64,000 nt of DNA from Agriotes lineatus. Its lineage: Eukaryota; Arthropoda; Insecta; Coleoptera; Elateridae. The position numbers and the translations under genes were made by a program. Position 1 is the stretch's first letter; each line of letters begins with the position of its first letter. The stretch lies in the NCBI GenBank assembly GCA_940337035.1, contig OW679200.1:21183090-21247089 (forward strand), read 5' to 3'. The notes beneath the pieces were generated by a model. That model had not been told where the DNA came from and made no database searches. It worked only from the letters and a program-made list of their open reading frames with translations. Positions 10,540-22,575 of this stretch are shown here, piece after piece.

Positions 10540-13500
10540 ATGTCTATGTCTATCTGCAAATGTTAGAGAATTGAATTTAATGGATTCCAAAGTAAGGAGA
10601 AACATGTACTGGCAGTAAGACGGTTGTCCTGCTCATTCATCTTTATTGGTTAGACAGTGTTTAAATGATTAGTTTCATAAAAAGTGGAGTGGAAGATAGG
10701 AGCCTATTTAATATATAACTAGATTGTCTAACCCTACTCATGTGGATATTTTTGTGTGGTTTTGAAACAGAAAGTTTATGCTAATGACCTACTACACAAT
10801 TTTCAACAAATAAAATGGGGAATAATAAATGCATGAAGTGTATAACGAGATCTTTAAACGAACAGAAAAATTGGTCTCAAAGTGGTAGTGGATATTTAGA
10901 ATAAGTTTCAAGGGTTAGAGTTTTGTAACTGCTCTTTTAAATTTCGGCATTAGAGGAGTAATTTCTCATAGTGATGCAAACAAGCCTGATTCCTTTTTGG
11001 GATTAATTTTCTTAGTTTTACGTAATTTTGGAGGGAGTAGAACTAACTTCACGCAGAATTTTAAAAGACACAAAGTCGAATTTGAATCACGGTCAATCAT
11101 TGCCTAGCCTTGTGGGTGTGGCAATTGTTGGATTAAATTTTTTCCTGGAGGTGCGTGGAACTCAACGTGGTCCTATCCACCTCGTCGTCCCCGAAACAAC
11201 CGCGAATGCCTCGATTAAGCCGAGCTGTGTTGGATCTAAATCCTTTATTAAGGTTAATACTAGCACATGCTGGTTTTTAATGTTATTAATCCATAAATGT
11301 CGATTTAACAAAGGTTTGCATCTACGACAGTTATAATTTATGTTATAATAAACAGTAGGCCTTGACGCGCAGGTTGTTTGTGGAGCCAGTACTGACAAAA
11401 TCAGTTATCAAAGGTAATTATTAATACTACACATCTGACTGTATTTATTGCATAACGCCTTAATTGTTTGAAAACACTTTACCTTTAATGCAAGAAGTAA
11501 CTAGAATAACTTTACAACTTCACTTCCAGTTCGAAATTGTGGTTTATAACCTCACTTTACTTTATACCACACATGCGCTAAAAGTAAACAGCTGATCTCT
11601 TTAAACACGCTAAATTATAAAACGTCACTTTTAGTTAAACAAGCTAGTGCTAAAAGGTCTACTTTTAGTAGTGGTCGTAGAAAAAATAAGTTTCTCGCGC
11701 AGCCCATGGTTGCTTGTAAAATAATTTCCCTGCGCTATCGGCTGTCGCATCTACCAGAACGTGTAACAGTCATTCCTAATTAACTTTTGTTTTCCAAATT
11801 TAGTATGCAAACTTTAACTTATTATACAACGTAGTTTTTTGGCTTCACAACAAAATTACCTTCCGAGATTTCTCCAGATTTTTATGTGTCCAAGTCCCTA
11901 GATGACGAAAAAACAGGTCTGTCTCTCTGCCTGTTGGCGGTATAACTCAAAACTATTTGTCGGAGGAAGACGATATTTTGCATACATATTATATATCTAC
12001 CGGGCATGAAACCGTTTCAGACAAATATATACAGGGTAGCATCTTAAAAAAATATAATTTTGTTTATTTTTGCTTTAACTGAGAAATGAATAAAAGTAAC
12101 AGTTTGCACATCGCTCAGACTTTACACTGGAGCAAAACGGGACCCAACATATATAACGTAAATGTTGTAAAGCAGAAAAAGGAGCTAATGAAAAATACAT
12201 TCTGTTTAAGGCAGCCGCGAAGCACGGACGCGATAAGCGCTATGTGGCGCATGTAAAGAATGGGTGCTTGCAATATTCCGCCAAATGTTGGAATCGCATT
12301 CGCCGCCGCCTGCCGTTCGAATTCAACCGCAGGTAGTGCTTTTTTATTTGAAAATTTATATAATTTGCATTACAATGTACAGCGATGCCTATAATTGGCC
12401 TAACGGTTGTTGGTTGAGTACCAAAAATAAAAATAAATTACCAAATGTTTCATTTTATTATTTTTGCACAGACTATTACATGTTTGACCATAAACTTCTT
12501 CTTTGCTTTCAAATTGTAGGTCACTGTAGCAGATGTTCTCGCATCCCATTTTCTGCAGTAAAAGTCATTGGACATTAATGTTTTAATGTTTTCGCTTTTT
12601 AACACACGAAAAATGTAAAACTGCCTTTAAAAATGTGATATATTGCTATACCTTCACGTATAGTGATATTAATCTGTTTATGAATTATTCTTTTATCAAT
12701 TTAAATTGCCCTATTTATAATTTTAATATCAATAATTATTCTTTGTACTAGCTTCTGAAAATCAGATGTGGATTCCTTATTACTAGATTGCTTGTTCTGA
12801 AATCTGATGTTCTGATTTTTTATTTTTTATCACAAGTCAAAAATAACTTCTGTCAAATGATATGTCAAACCACTTTGAAAATTAAATGACAAATACCATA
12901 TCGTTTCATTGCCATACACCAATATCAACTAGTAAGTAATTCTTTAATAACAAATTCACCTTTTTAGTCTTTATTTTCTTAGTGCTTACCTTACCTTTCA
13001 CTTGAACTTAACAATGTCCTGGATGTCAACCAAGCTGCTCCACCCTGCCTACGACTTCAACCTCTTCAGTCCCCAATCACAACGAAAGGCTCCAATCACA
13101 GACAAGATGTCCAATTGACCAGAATTAGGGATACAAACTCTTCCACAGCATGGAACCGAATAGACTCTAGCTTTAGCGACCTAACTCCAACACCGTATCC
13201 GCCAATTTCCTGAAACGTGCTTCCTCTACTGATGGTCCTCCCTTCGAACTCTCTCTTAGCACCAACATCTCGGCGTAATCCAATTCAATTATAATATACA
13301 ATGTCAAATGAAATTATCCAATAAACTTCACTTAGTATCTTACTCCAGTTGTTTCTCATTTGTAGATTAGTTCTGCTTTTCAATTAGTTTTTCACCACAT
13401 ACTTGTATACTTTCTTAGTTTTATTTCTCTTCTTCTTAGGTTAAATATCATTTCCGTATTACCACGCTAATTTAGTTTTACACTTAACCTTTTTTAATAT

Positions 13501-13755
13501 CCAAACATTACTTTTTAAAATAGTTACACCAAAATTATTTACTGCTACATTTTTTCAAATTTGTTATCTCAATAATTAAAAACAAAGTCCTTAACGATGT
13601 GATTTTATACTTTTAACAACCTATATACTTATTTTTTTTATTTCTACCTACTATTTATAATAATTTATTTGGATTAAGTATTTGTCATTCCCTTCAAACC
13701 TTATATTTTGAAATATTACATTATATTTGAATCCCTCTGTTTCTCAACTAGCCAT
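10540..13755. other. Non-coding DNA, one mariner-type end
   Basis: No gene is recognised. ATATACAGGGTAG at about 12011-12023 resembles the TACAGGGTG motif of the mariner-type ends seen elsewhere in the window, but no partner end was found. Frames at 11028-11398 and 12264-12578 show no domain. Confidence 0.4.
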
Positions 13756-13760
13756 ATAGG

Positions 13761-14160
13761 CCAGTCAATAGAGACATTCTACCTTGCAAAAGGTCAGGCA
13801 AAGTTTTAATTTGGCATACTTGTAGAGTCGCATGTCCTAATCGACATACTAAGTTTGCGACCTTGAAAGGGCGCCGCTCGCAACGCCATCTTGATAAAAA
13901 GGTACCAAAAATCAGTTTTTCGTATATATCTCCTCTCCTCTGTCAGCTAGGCTGAAAATAGTGATTACAAGAATTGTAGGAAATAAAATTGCCTACAACT
14001 TTTGTCTGAAACTTTTTTTTGTCAGATGAATAATTCATGAGTTACAGCTACGAAGGCAAAGCAAATTTTAGAAATTTGCGAAAACGCTCCACTTTTCGTC
14101 GAAATTTCGGTTAATATCTATTAATTGTTATCTAATTCAAGTTTTTACTCATTTTCGCAC
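13761..14160. repeat. Left terminal inverted repeat
   Basis: About 400 bp, including landmarks GGTCAGGCAAAG, GCGCCGCTCGCAACGCCATC, TCGTATATATCTCCTCTCC and CGAAATTTCGGTTAATATC, all found reverse-complemented in the right arm in mirrored order. Confidence 0.88.
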
Positions 14161-14322
14161 AACAGTGTGGATGTAGTACGAAATATAGAGATAATATGGA
14201 AACAGACTAATAGTATATTATGTTAATAGGAGCAAAAGTTATACTTTATGTGGCGTGGTTGGACGGTTTATCTGCCGAGCAAGCGAGGCAGATAAGTACA
14301 GCCGAGACCCATAAAGATACTT

Positions 14323-15818
14323 TTGCTCCGAATGCCATATAGCATTTTTTCTTCAAACGTTTATAACAAAATTCGAAGAAAATTGCTCTATGTCGCCCCG
14401 TTTCCTTTGTCACTATTTTGCCCGAAGGGAATGCGTAAGGGCACGAAATCGTCACTTTACAAAGCATTCTCGCCTCTTGTAGGTAGCATTCAATTCAGAA
14501 ACAGCGTTCATGTCATAGATGGTGGATATTTGTTGCATAGAGTAGTATGGCGTCGCAACGAATCGTTCGGATCGATTACGTGCAGTACGTCCAAAGACAT
14601 TACGATTCGAATACAGTTGTTGTTTTTGACGGGTATCCAACTGATGCGGCTACCAAGAGCACGAAAAGTGCAGAAAGAATTCGCCGATCAAAAAAAGCAA
14701 ACTTCCGCAGACGTACATTTCGACGAGCCGATGGTTCCAACTGTTTCGCAAGAACGATTTCTAGCGAACGAAAAAAATAACATTCGCTTGATTCCGATGC
14801 TAAAGAAGAAATTCGAGGATTCCAATTTCACAGTGAAACAGGCTACAGCAGATGCAGATACATTGATTGTCAACACAGCGATCAGAATGTCCTCATCTTT
14901 TGATTCCGTTTTTATAGTTAGAGAAGACATAGATCTTCTAGTTCTGTTAACAACACTAGCAAGAACCCATCCCAATATTTACTTCCGAAAACCAGGAGAC
15001 GGAAAGACAGTAGAAAAAATATACTCTCCCCAAAGTCTACAGCATGGAGAAGCAGTGGCAGACAACATACTGTTTTTACATGCATTCAGCGGCTGTGACA
15101 CTACGTCTTCTCTGTTCAACCAAGGGAAAATGAAGTTCCTACATATACTCCAAAAGTACGAACACCTGAGCCAAACTGTACAAGTCTTCAAGAGCCAAAT
15201 GCCGATCCTATCGCAGGAGAAAATTTCCTAATCGCGCTTTACGGAGTTCCAAAAGAAAACGTCACTTTGGATTCTCTTCGTTTTCAAAATTTTGCAAGAT
15301 CCGTTACAAAAAATAAGTTCAATCTTGCTGCTTTACCATCTACAAGAAGAGCTGCACGTCAACATTCTCTTCGGACCTACCACCAAGTTCAGAATTGGTA
15401 CGATATAACAAACAATCCAGAGGAATGGGGATGGCAAAAAAGCAAATTCGGACTCACTCCGGTAACAACGACAATAGATCCTGCTCCTGAGGCACTACTG
15501 AAATTTATTTCATGCAAATGTAAAAAGGGATGTGGTCGAGCTTGTGGTTGCAGAAAAACAGGCTTGAAATGATCTGTTATCTGCACATTTTGTAATGGTG
15601 ACTCTTGCGAGAATGTTCCACAGATTTTGATAGACGCTGAAGATAATGAGACAAATGACGAGACATTAGTTGACAGACTACTGACGTTTGACGATGACGA
15701 TGACGATGAAACCGCTGAAAAAGAATCAGAAAAGGATGAGAGCGATTCTCAAGAAGATGTCGAGATCAGACAATCTGGACCATCTGAACTATCTAAAAGA
15801 ATTCGAAGACGTAAGTAA
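14323..15818 (+). pseudogene. Broken PIN/FEN1-like protein gene with Cys-rich tail
   Basis: Conserved blocks are read in several frames: HVIDGGYLLHRVVW (near 14505), VVVFDGYP (near 14620), ADADTLIV (near 14845), REDIDLLVLL (near 14920), LHAFSGCDTTSSLF (near 15078), an LPSTRRAARQHSLRTYHQVQ region (15327-15390), then CKCKKGCGRACGCRKTGL (near 15515) and an acidic tail (DDDDDDET). The Asp/Glu spacing of ADAD and EDxDLL resembles the acidic pocket of PIN/FEN1-type nucleases, which cut flap or single-stranded nucleic acid. That function is an inference. Lesions are visible: frameshifts near 14560, 14695 and 15205, and a TGA at 15569-15571 inside the cysteine cluster. I recognise this protein style from unnamed arthropod proteins but cannot name the family. 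The start codon is uncertain. Confidence 0.6.
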
Positions 15819-15887
15819 AGTCGTGGATTAGGCTTACTGGGGATACCACATAAAAAAAAACGCGCCGCTTACTCTACCCCATGGTGG

Positions 15888-16687
15888 TGTGGAAATGAGT
15901 AAAAACTTGAATTAGGTAACAATTAATAGATATTAACCGAAATTTCGACGAAAAGTGGAGCGTTTTCGCAAATGTCGAAAATTTGCTCCGCATTACGTAG
16001 CCGGAACTCATGAATTATTCATCTGACAAAAAAAAGTTTTAGACAAAAGTTGTAGGAAATTTTGTTTCCTACAATTCTTGTAATAACTATTTTTGCACTC
16101 ATGATTTCAAAATTCATATTTCCCGGTCATTCCCGATGCGCCGAAAATGACTTTTCCCGCACCGGGGTGTTTTTTACTTTCCCACAAAAACTATGGCAAT
16201 TGTGTGTTCCAGGGGCGCTGTAAACGTCAACAAAAGCTAACAGGTGCTAGGATACGTATAAAAATTTAGTAATTTGTGCTGCCAACTCAGTAAAGTTGTA
16301 AAACACTAAATAAATTTTTTTTAAATAATTTGAGTTATTCGTTACAAAAAACATTGTACCTACCTCTTTCGGGAAGAATTTTCCCGAATTCGCACTACAT
16401 GCAGCACTCCCTTCGGTCGTGCTGCAAACAAAGTGCTCATTCGGGAAAATTAACTTCCCGAACTTGTTAGGTAAATAACTATTTCAGCCTAGATGGCAGA
16501 GGAGAGGAGATATATACGAAAAACTGATTTTTGGTACCTTTTTATCAAGATGGCGTTGCGAGCGGCGCCCTTTCAAGGTCGCAAACTTAGTATGCCGATT
16601 AGGACATGCGACTCTACAAGTATGCCAAATTAGAACTTTGCCTGACCTTTTGCAAGGTAAGCCCTAATTTATGTCTCTATTGACTGG
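15888..16687. repeat. Right terminal inverted repeat, interrupted
   Basis: Reverse complement of 13761-14160, starting at the AAATGAGTAAAAACTTGAAT side and ending TGTCTCTATTGACTGG. It is interrupted at 16093-16473 by extra DNA absent from the left arm. Excluding that insert, both arms have about the same length. Confidence 0.85.
16093..16473. mobile_element. ~381-bp insertion in the right TIR
   Basis: This segment has no counterpart in the left TIR. It is bounded by an 11-bp direct repeat, AATAACTATTT, at 16082-16092 and 16474-16484, as expected for a target duplication. Internally it has repeated TTCCCG/CGGGAA motifs. No coding capacity is visible. Family unknown. Confidence 0.7.
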
Positions 16688-16689
16688 AC

Positions 16690-18390
16690 TAATATTCCAC
16701 TTAATTATAAATTATTTGTTTTTCTAGAAGCCTAATAACTATTCATATTCCCAATTTTATATTTAAATTGATCCTGATTATTTTTAACTATTGTAATCCT
16801 TTCATCTCATTTTAATATTGATTTTTATACCCCTGTATATATCATTACAATATGTACGTAACCTATCTACATAGGTGATTGAACCATAATCATTTCTAAA
16901 AGTGTTCCTGCTTCATCTGGAATTAATCTGTTCCATGCTGACTCGCAAGCGGGAATAACTTTTAACCGCTGCTTTAGTGGTATATTTATAAACTTCATTC
17001 ACTAGTAATAACTATAATAACTAAATTTATAAATACATAACAAATGAATGAATAATGTCAAAGGTGTCCAAGCAATGTGCGCTACACTTTTAACTACATC
17101 GACTCCCTTCTTAAACGAGGGATTAGATGTTAATATGTAATATAAATATGTTGTAAAATCTGGTGTGATACACGCACACAACTTCCTTTTACAGTGATCT
17201 TACAAGTAGCCAAAAATTTGAATTTTAATTTTTAGCATTTGTCAAAATTTTCAAACATTACAAAATCTACGGAAACCGTACAAAATAGAGCGTTAATTGA
17301 AGAGACCAATTTTCTTTAAAATTCCAAGCTGAATTAAAAAAGTAGTGATATACCTAGTGTTCTATTTAAAATATGAGTTAATAAAAAAAAAGAAAAAACA
17401 AAAGAGACCCAGTTTAAAGGTATTCAACTGAAAAATCACATATCTCACGTCAATACACATTAAAAATCTTATAAAAATGTAAAGTTTGCAAAAAATCGTT
17501 AGAACCGCTTTTGAAAAAATCGAAAAAAACTGAAAAATCACAAGAGTAATTACCATACCTTCGATTATGCGATTTTCTTCAAAAGCTTGCTCTCGCATCT
17601 AGATAGTACACACAACTTATATATGAAATTTCAACGCCAAACCTCTTTTCATTTTTGATATATTATGTTCACAGACACACAGACACACACACAGACAGAC
17701 AGACCAATGAACAAAAATATGTTTTTTGGGGACTCGAAAACGTGTAGAGCTGTTAAAAACTCAATTTCGAAATGTTGGGGTAAATCCAATGCTTCCTTTA
17801 TTGTAAAATGAAGTAAAAAGATATCCAACAGTGGTGTAGTTGATAGGTACTAAAGTTTATACAGCACATCGGTGGTGGACTAAATCAGTTCGAAGCCTCC
17901 AAACAGAAGTAATCTTTATCTACCACTTAATGATCTATTTTTATACTTCATTGAAGATTGGAAACTAAATTATCTAAATACACAGCATGCAATCGATGAG
18001 TTGTATTTAAAATATGGGAGCAATGTGTTTCAACCTTTTCACTGTCACTGTCTTCAAACTCGAAATATTTCAGAATTGTTTTTTGAAAAGTAGTTCATGA
18101 ATAGTATTTGTTTAAAAAAATATATGTCATCATCATTATCCAACTCGGCGATATTGAAACTTTTTAGCAATGTGGCACCACATTGGTGACCGATGCCTTT
18201 GATAATAGTATGTGGTTTTTGATGCATACGATTTCGCAGTATTTGAGAAAATTTTGAATCAGCTAATAATAATACAGACAAAAGTTAAAAAAAACATTAT
18301 CTCTGTATAGTTTGATCATCCAAATCTCGTTTTTTATTTTTAAGGTTATGTGTCAAATTTGCTTATTTCTATGCACGCTTTGTGTAAATC
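16690..18390. other. Non-coding DNA with a CA/GACA microsatellite
   Basis: No gene is recognised. 17671-17704 is a short ACAGACACAC / ACAGACAG simple repeat. 17890-18050 shares scattered similarity with 26850-26990 (for example TATCTAAATACA and GAGCAATGTGTTTC), indicating an old dispersed repeat. Confidence 0.5.
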
Positions 18391-18394
18391 TATA

Positions 18395-18957
18395 CAGGGT
18401 GTTCCTAAATAAGTGTTGCAACGGGACACTGTAGATTCCTCATGAAAAAAGAAACACTTTTTTCGTCTTCCATTTTTCTCTCAGTGCTTTCGTTTTAGAG
18501 ATACAGGGTGTCAAAAATTTTTACAAAAGCCGGTTCATTGCTCTAAAGTCAACCGTTTTCGAGAAAAATGGCTTTTTATGAACAAAAACAAACATTTTGC
18601 TAAACGTTTCACCGTAAATTTTGATCATGTCAGCGTATACATTATTAGTAAAACCTTCCATTTTTACTACACTTTTAACAATTTTAAACAATTACAAAGA
18701 AAACACTCAGCAGCATGACAATTAATTAACTTGAGACTCTTGACAGTTCTAAGGTAATTTGTTTTCAATTGTAACTTATTTTTTTTTCAGATAACGTATG
18801 CGGTGTCAACCGCAATGAACCAGCTTTTGTAAAAAAGTTTGACACCCTGTATCTTGTATACGAAAGCCTGGTAAGAAAAATGGAAAACGGAAAAAGTGTT
18901 CCTTTTTCATGAGGAATCTACAGTGTTCCGTTGCGACACTTATTTAGGAACACCCTG
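18395..18957. mobile_element. Mariner-type MITE with nested inner repeats
   Basis: The ends are CAGGGTGTTCCTAAATAAGT and its reverse complement, flanked by TA on both sides. The first 50 bp of each end match with about two mismatches (through the ATTCCTCATG block). A second inverted pair lies inside (near 18503 and 18843) and again carries ACAGGGTGTCAAA followed by a CGGTTCATTG-like block. No transposase frame. A TA target and TIRs of this kind point to the Tc1/mariner superfamily, moved in trans. Confidence 0.85.
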
Positions 18958-18964
18958 TATAAAG

Positions 18965-19410
18965 CATTAAGCAACTCTACATTAATTATTAGGTACGTAT
19001 TGGTTAAAAAACGCAAAACGTGACATTGAACGAACATCAAAATTATTAACCATTGCTGTATCCTCCGGCTAACGCCTATTTATAATTAATCTGTTTCTGA
19101 TTTCCGTTTGTGTATTCCGTCTATGCTTTTCGTTTTAAATTTTATTCAAAATTGAATATTTTGTTGTTTAATTTGAAAATGTGGTTAAGGTCTAACTTTT
19201 GCATTTTTAACTAATACGTACCTGATAATTAACTTAGAATTGTTTGGTGCTCTAGATACATTTCCACGAAGAGTACATCAAAATAAACAAATGGAACACA
19301 TACCCTTATCTTTTTTTAAACATCAAAGTATAACTTTTAATAAATATAAAATTTCTATAAATATAGAAACCAAGTAATAAAACCTAAAATTTATCAAGTG
19401 AGAAAAGCGT
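18965..19410. other. AT-rich non-coding DNA
   Basis: Nothing recognised. Confidence 0.4.
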
Positions 19411-19414
19411 AAAA

Positions 19415-19481
19415 AGTGCCTAGGTTAGCTCAGTGTGGAGTGAATCACGATCGAACTACAGCCTTACATGCGCTAGGCACT
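19415..19481 (+). other. tRNA-like hairpin with A box
   Basis: AGTGCCTAG (19415-19423) pairs perfectly with CTAGGCACT (19473-19481) as a 9-bp closing stem. Immediately inside is GTTAGCTCAGTGTGGAG, a near-canonical tRNA D-arm and A box. The 49 nt between the stems are too few for a full cloverleaf, and no clear T-loop sequence is present. It may be a degenerate tRNA or the head of a truncated SINE. Confidence 0.35.
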
Positions 19482-19489
19482 TATTACTT

Positions 19490-20930
19490 ATTAAAAAAAG
19501 TCATGAACAAATAGTGTACGAGATTTTATTGCAAACGCTAAAAGGTTGATTTTACTAAAGGCACTTGGAATCGCTTAGGCGAAGAATATAAAGCCCCAAT
19601 TAAAATGAGCATCATCTAATACTCTAACCTATTTAACAAAATGATCGGCGCATTCCGTTCCGTGACGTGGGCTCATCAGACGCACACCCCCACAAAATGA
19701 AATGGTTTATCGCAATCAAAATCAACCACTCAACTGTCAGATAGAGGCAGTATATCATTGTGATTACAAGTTTGTTATTCTTGAAAAAAAGAAACAATGA
19801 AGCATAAAACCGGAAAGTAACCAATGCAAGTGGAATTGTAAACGACAGATGATTATTTACTAAATGCACAATTACGACTAGATAAAATACACAGTAAAGA
19901 ACCGTCAACGTTATGCAATTTGAATCGAATCGAGGAACGCAAGAGCGGTAGCTGCGGCCCCAGGTGGCTCAAAGACTCAAAATTTTCAAGTTTGGAACAG
20001 GCGAAATAGTTCTGCCATGGAGCATTCATCTGGAAATTAAAAAATGTAATCCCAATTGTAAATCTAAAACTAGCCGAAACTATATAGGCAACCCACATGT
20101 CCAGTTAATAAATCAATGCAGAAGCGTAGGCAACTCGATGTACACAGCGGCCTTTCAGATCTTCTAATTAGTGTAAATTATGGTAAAAGCGATAATGGGA
20201 AAAGTATTTTAGCACCGTTGCACATTGTAGAGGAGCGAACGTTCTTTATCGACTGCCTTTGCAGCTTAATTCCTCTCTTAATAACGACGAGTATTAAAGA
20301 TCGTTTATGGCTCTTCGTTCTGTAAGAAAATCAATTGATAGATCACCCAACGAAATTCGCAACAAACTTGGTCTTTCTCATTCATATCAATTCAGAAGCT
20401 TGAAACTTCAAGGCGACGTAGCTTTCTGGAGTAAGAAGGCATAGAACACAACTTTCCTTTAACAAAGTTCTTCGCTCTTAATAATTAATTGCTATTTTCC
20501 ATACAATAACACTCATTCCAACAAATTCAGAGGTTACTCTAACTTTGTTTCGATAATTGAAAGGGATTACGTCATTGCTCTTTCGAGTCTATCATTCGGA
20601 AGTTCGCGGTCGTCTTGAACACGACAGATTTTTGACCTGTATGTGTATTCACCTATACTCTTTGTAAGTTACACCACACAAACTTGCGTCTGTAACAAAG
20701 AAATATTTCTAAACTGTACTGTGCACAACATTTCAACGGGTTTTACGTTTTCATTGACAAGAAGTTTGATTCTCGCTCAACAGAGAGATGAACTGTGTTA
20801 GATTAATATATTTAATTGTACAATTATGTGTAGTGTAAATGGTTGCACTTAGTCGTTTCTTATATTCTGCAAAATTCTATTGACCCTTCGCCAGTTACCC
20901 CAACCTCCAAAAAATGTTCATATTTACAAT
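19490..20930. other. Non-coding DNA, nothing recognised
   Basis: Opposed overlapping frames at 19633-20167 have no domain. Nothing else was recognised. Confidence 0.35.
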
Positions 20931-20937
20931 TTTGCAG

Positions 20938-21041
20938 GTTACTCTGGTAGATACTGCAAACAATAAGAAACGTGCAAAATTGCAAGTGGAGCATCAAGAT
21001 GTTATCATAACAAATCTTCCGTTGGCTAATTTCTCAAGAAA
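20938..21041 (+). CDS. Possible orphan internal exon
   Basis: A pyrimidine-rich tract ending TTTTGCAG precedes an open stretch of 35 codons, and GTAAGC follows directly, so both splice signals have good consensus. The translation begins VTLVDTANNKKRAKLQVEHQ and has a mixed, protein-like composition unlike the low-complexity chance frames around it. Read on without splicing, it stops at TAA (21043-21045), so it could also be a last exon. No family is recognised and no neighbouring exon was found. It could be chance. Confidence 0.22.
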
Positions 21042-21049
21042 GTAAGCAG

Positions 21050-22485
21050 GCTAGTGACTACTTTAATACATTTACCGGTCAAAACTAGCTCAATGGAGAA
21101 GGCGTGTACTCGAATACTCGAATAAAAGGGTTCCAACGGATTTTTACCTACTAACTACAAGTGGATCAAGGCATTCAAAGAGAATTCGTAAACTCGAAGC
21201 TCAAAATAATCTGAAAGAGAAGCTCAACTTACGAAACAGATAGCAGTAACAAATAAATAACGCCAGAATGCGAGTACCACAGTATATAATTATCAATGCA
21301 TATATAAAATTACAGGTTGGCAAATTACGAGGCATCTCACAAAACGCATAAGATCTAATAGATACTTACAAGTTCAAAGAACCGCCACACAAGATTATCG
21401 CACACATTAAAATACAGCAATGGTTTGCAAGGCGAAACGGTTAGTGTACTTCCAGGTACGCGGAGCGAACTGTACACTTTCAAAATCACTTTGGTCATCC
21501 AAACGTCAAATGCCTGAACGGAGCTTAACGCAACAGAGCACTGGTCAAGATCACGCCTAAATCATGAGAGGTTTTGATTCTATCTGGCGTCGCATCCACT
21601 CTTAAATGCAATGGAGGGAGTTCTAGTAGGATCTCCAATACGGCTGTGGGAGACGTAAATATAGCTCACATTACTTTTAAGCAGGTTATTAGTTTTTATT
21701 ATCAATATTTTGGTCTTATTTCAACATACTAAGGTAACATAAGTTATAATGGGTATAATCACCGTTGTAATAGATTCAATGTACCATTTTGAGATTTAGC
21801 GCCCATGTTTTTCCAAGTATCTTTCGGCATGGCTTGCCTTATTGGTGACGTGATCTAGATGGTGTTTGAAAGTCAGTTTAGTGTCCAACTTGGCACCCTA
21901 TATTTGACTCCTTCTACCACTTATAACGCCAGTTTAAGAAATTTAGATACATAAGTATTAAACTAAGTGTAATATCATTAAAAATTTCGACAGGAACGTA
22001 TAGTAACTTAATTTACATTCCAGCTTAAAATGCATGAGAGAGGATGGTGGGCATCGAAAAGTAATTAATTAATTTACCAATTAGGACGAGCAAAGATGAG
22101 TTAATGAATAAAGCCGCCTGATTTAGTAACTTACCAATTCAGGCTCCGTTTAACCATGCGGAGCGGACGGGCCACGTCAAAAAGAGGTCAAAAGGTATTA
22201 GAGAATACACATGAATTGAGGCAACTAGGGTTAGTGTTGAATTCAAAATATATGCTTATTCAAAATAACGTTTGGGGGCTAAAGAATACGACAAACACAC
22301 CAAATGAGCCCCATAAGGGTGCATACCAAAAGATGAAATGACATGTAATTCATAACGAGCCTGGTGACAGTAAAATTTATTCTAACGCGGAAGAAAAATT
22401 CTCAACAAAAAAACAACTGACGGTCGAATTTCTTCATCTTTTTCTAGCTAGCCTTACCCGTCGAAATGAATGAAAAGTTTCTTTG
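21050..22485. other. Non-coding DNA, nothing recognised
   Basis: No domain-bearing frame or clear repeat. Short frames such as 22156-22341 look accidental. Confidence 0.35.
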
Positions 22486-22487
22486 TT

Positions 22488-22575
22488 AGGGTTTCGAACC
22501 CGGGCCAGCCGCCTGAGAGGCAAGCATTAGCTCGCTGGGACATCTGTTCACCACCAGTCAAATCCCGTTTACACT
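22488..22575 (-). repeat. tRNA-derived SINE head candidate
   Basis: On the minus strand the segment runs CCCAGCGAGCTAATGC (A-box-like), an anticodon-arm-like GCTTGCCTCTCAGGCGGC, then CCCGGGTTCGAAACCC, which holds a perfect B box (GGTTCGAAACC). Order and spacing are tRNA-like, but the acceptor stem is not closed. Most likely a SINE head or a tRNA pseudogene. Confidence 0.45.

Larger units (their letters stand above)
13761..16687 (+). mobile_element. DNA-transposon-like unit with ~400-bp TIRs
   Basis: The outer ends are CCAGTCAATAGAGACAT and its complement. The left arm (13761-14160) is matched in inverted orientation by 15888-16092 plus 16485-16687; the right arm is split by a later insertion. 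Between the arms lies one broken gene (14323-15818) resembling a PIN/FEN1-like nuclease family with a cysteine-rich tail, not a recognised DDE transposase. No clear target-site duplication was found beside the outer ends. The architecture argues for a mobile element. The superfamily is not recognised. Confidence 0.75.
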
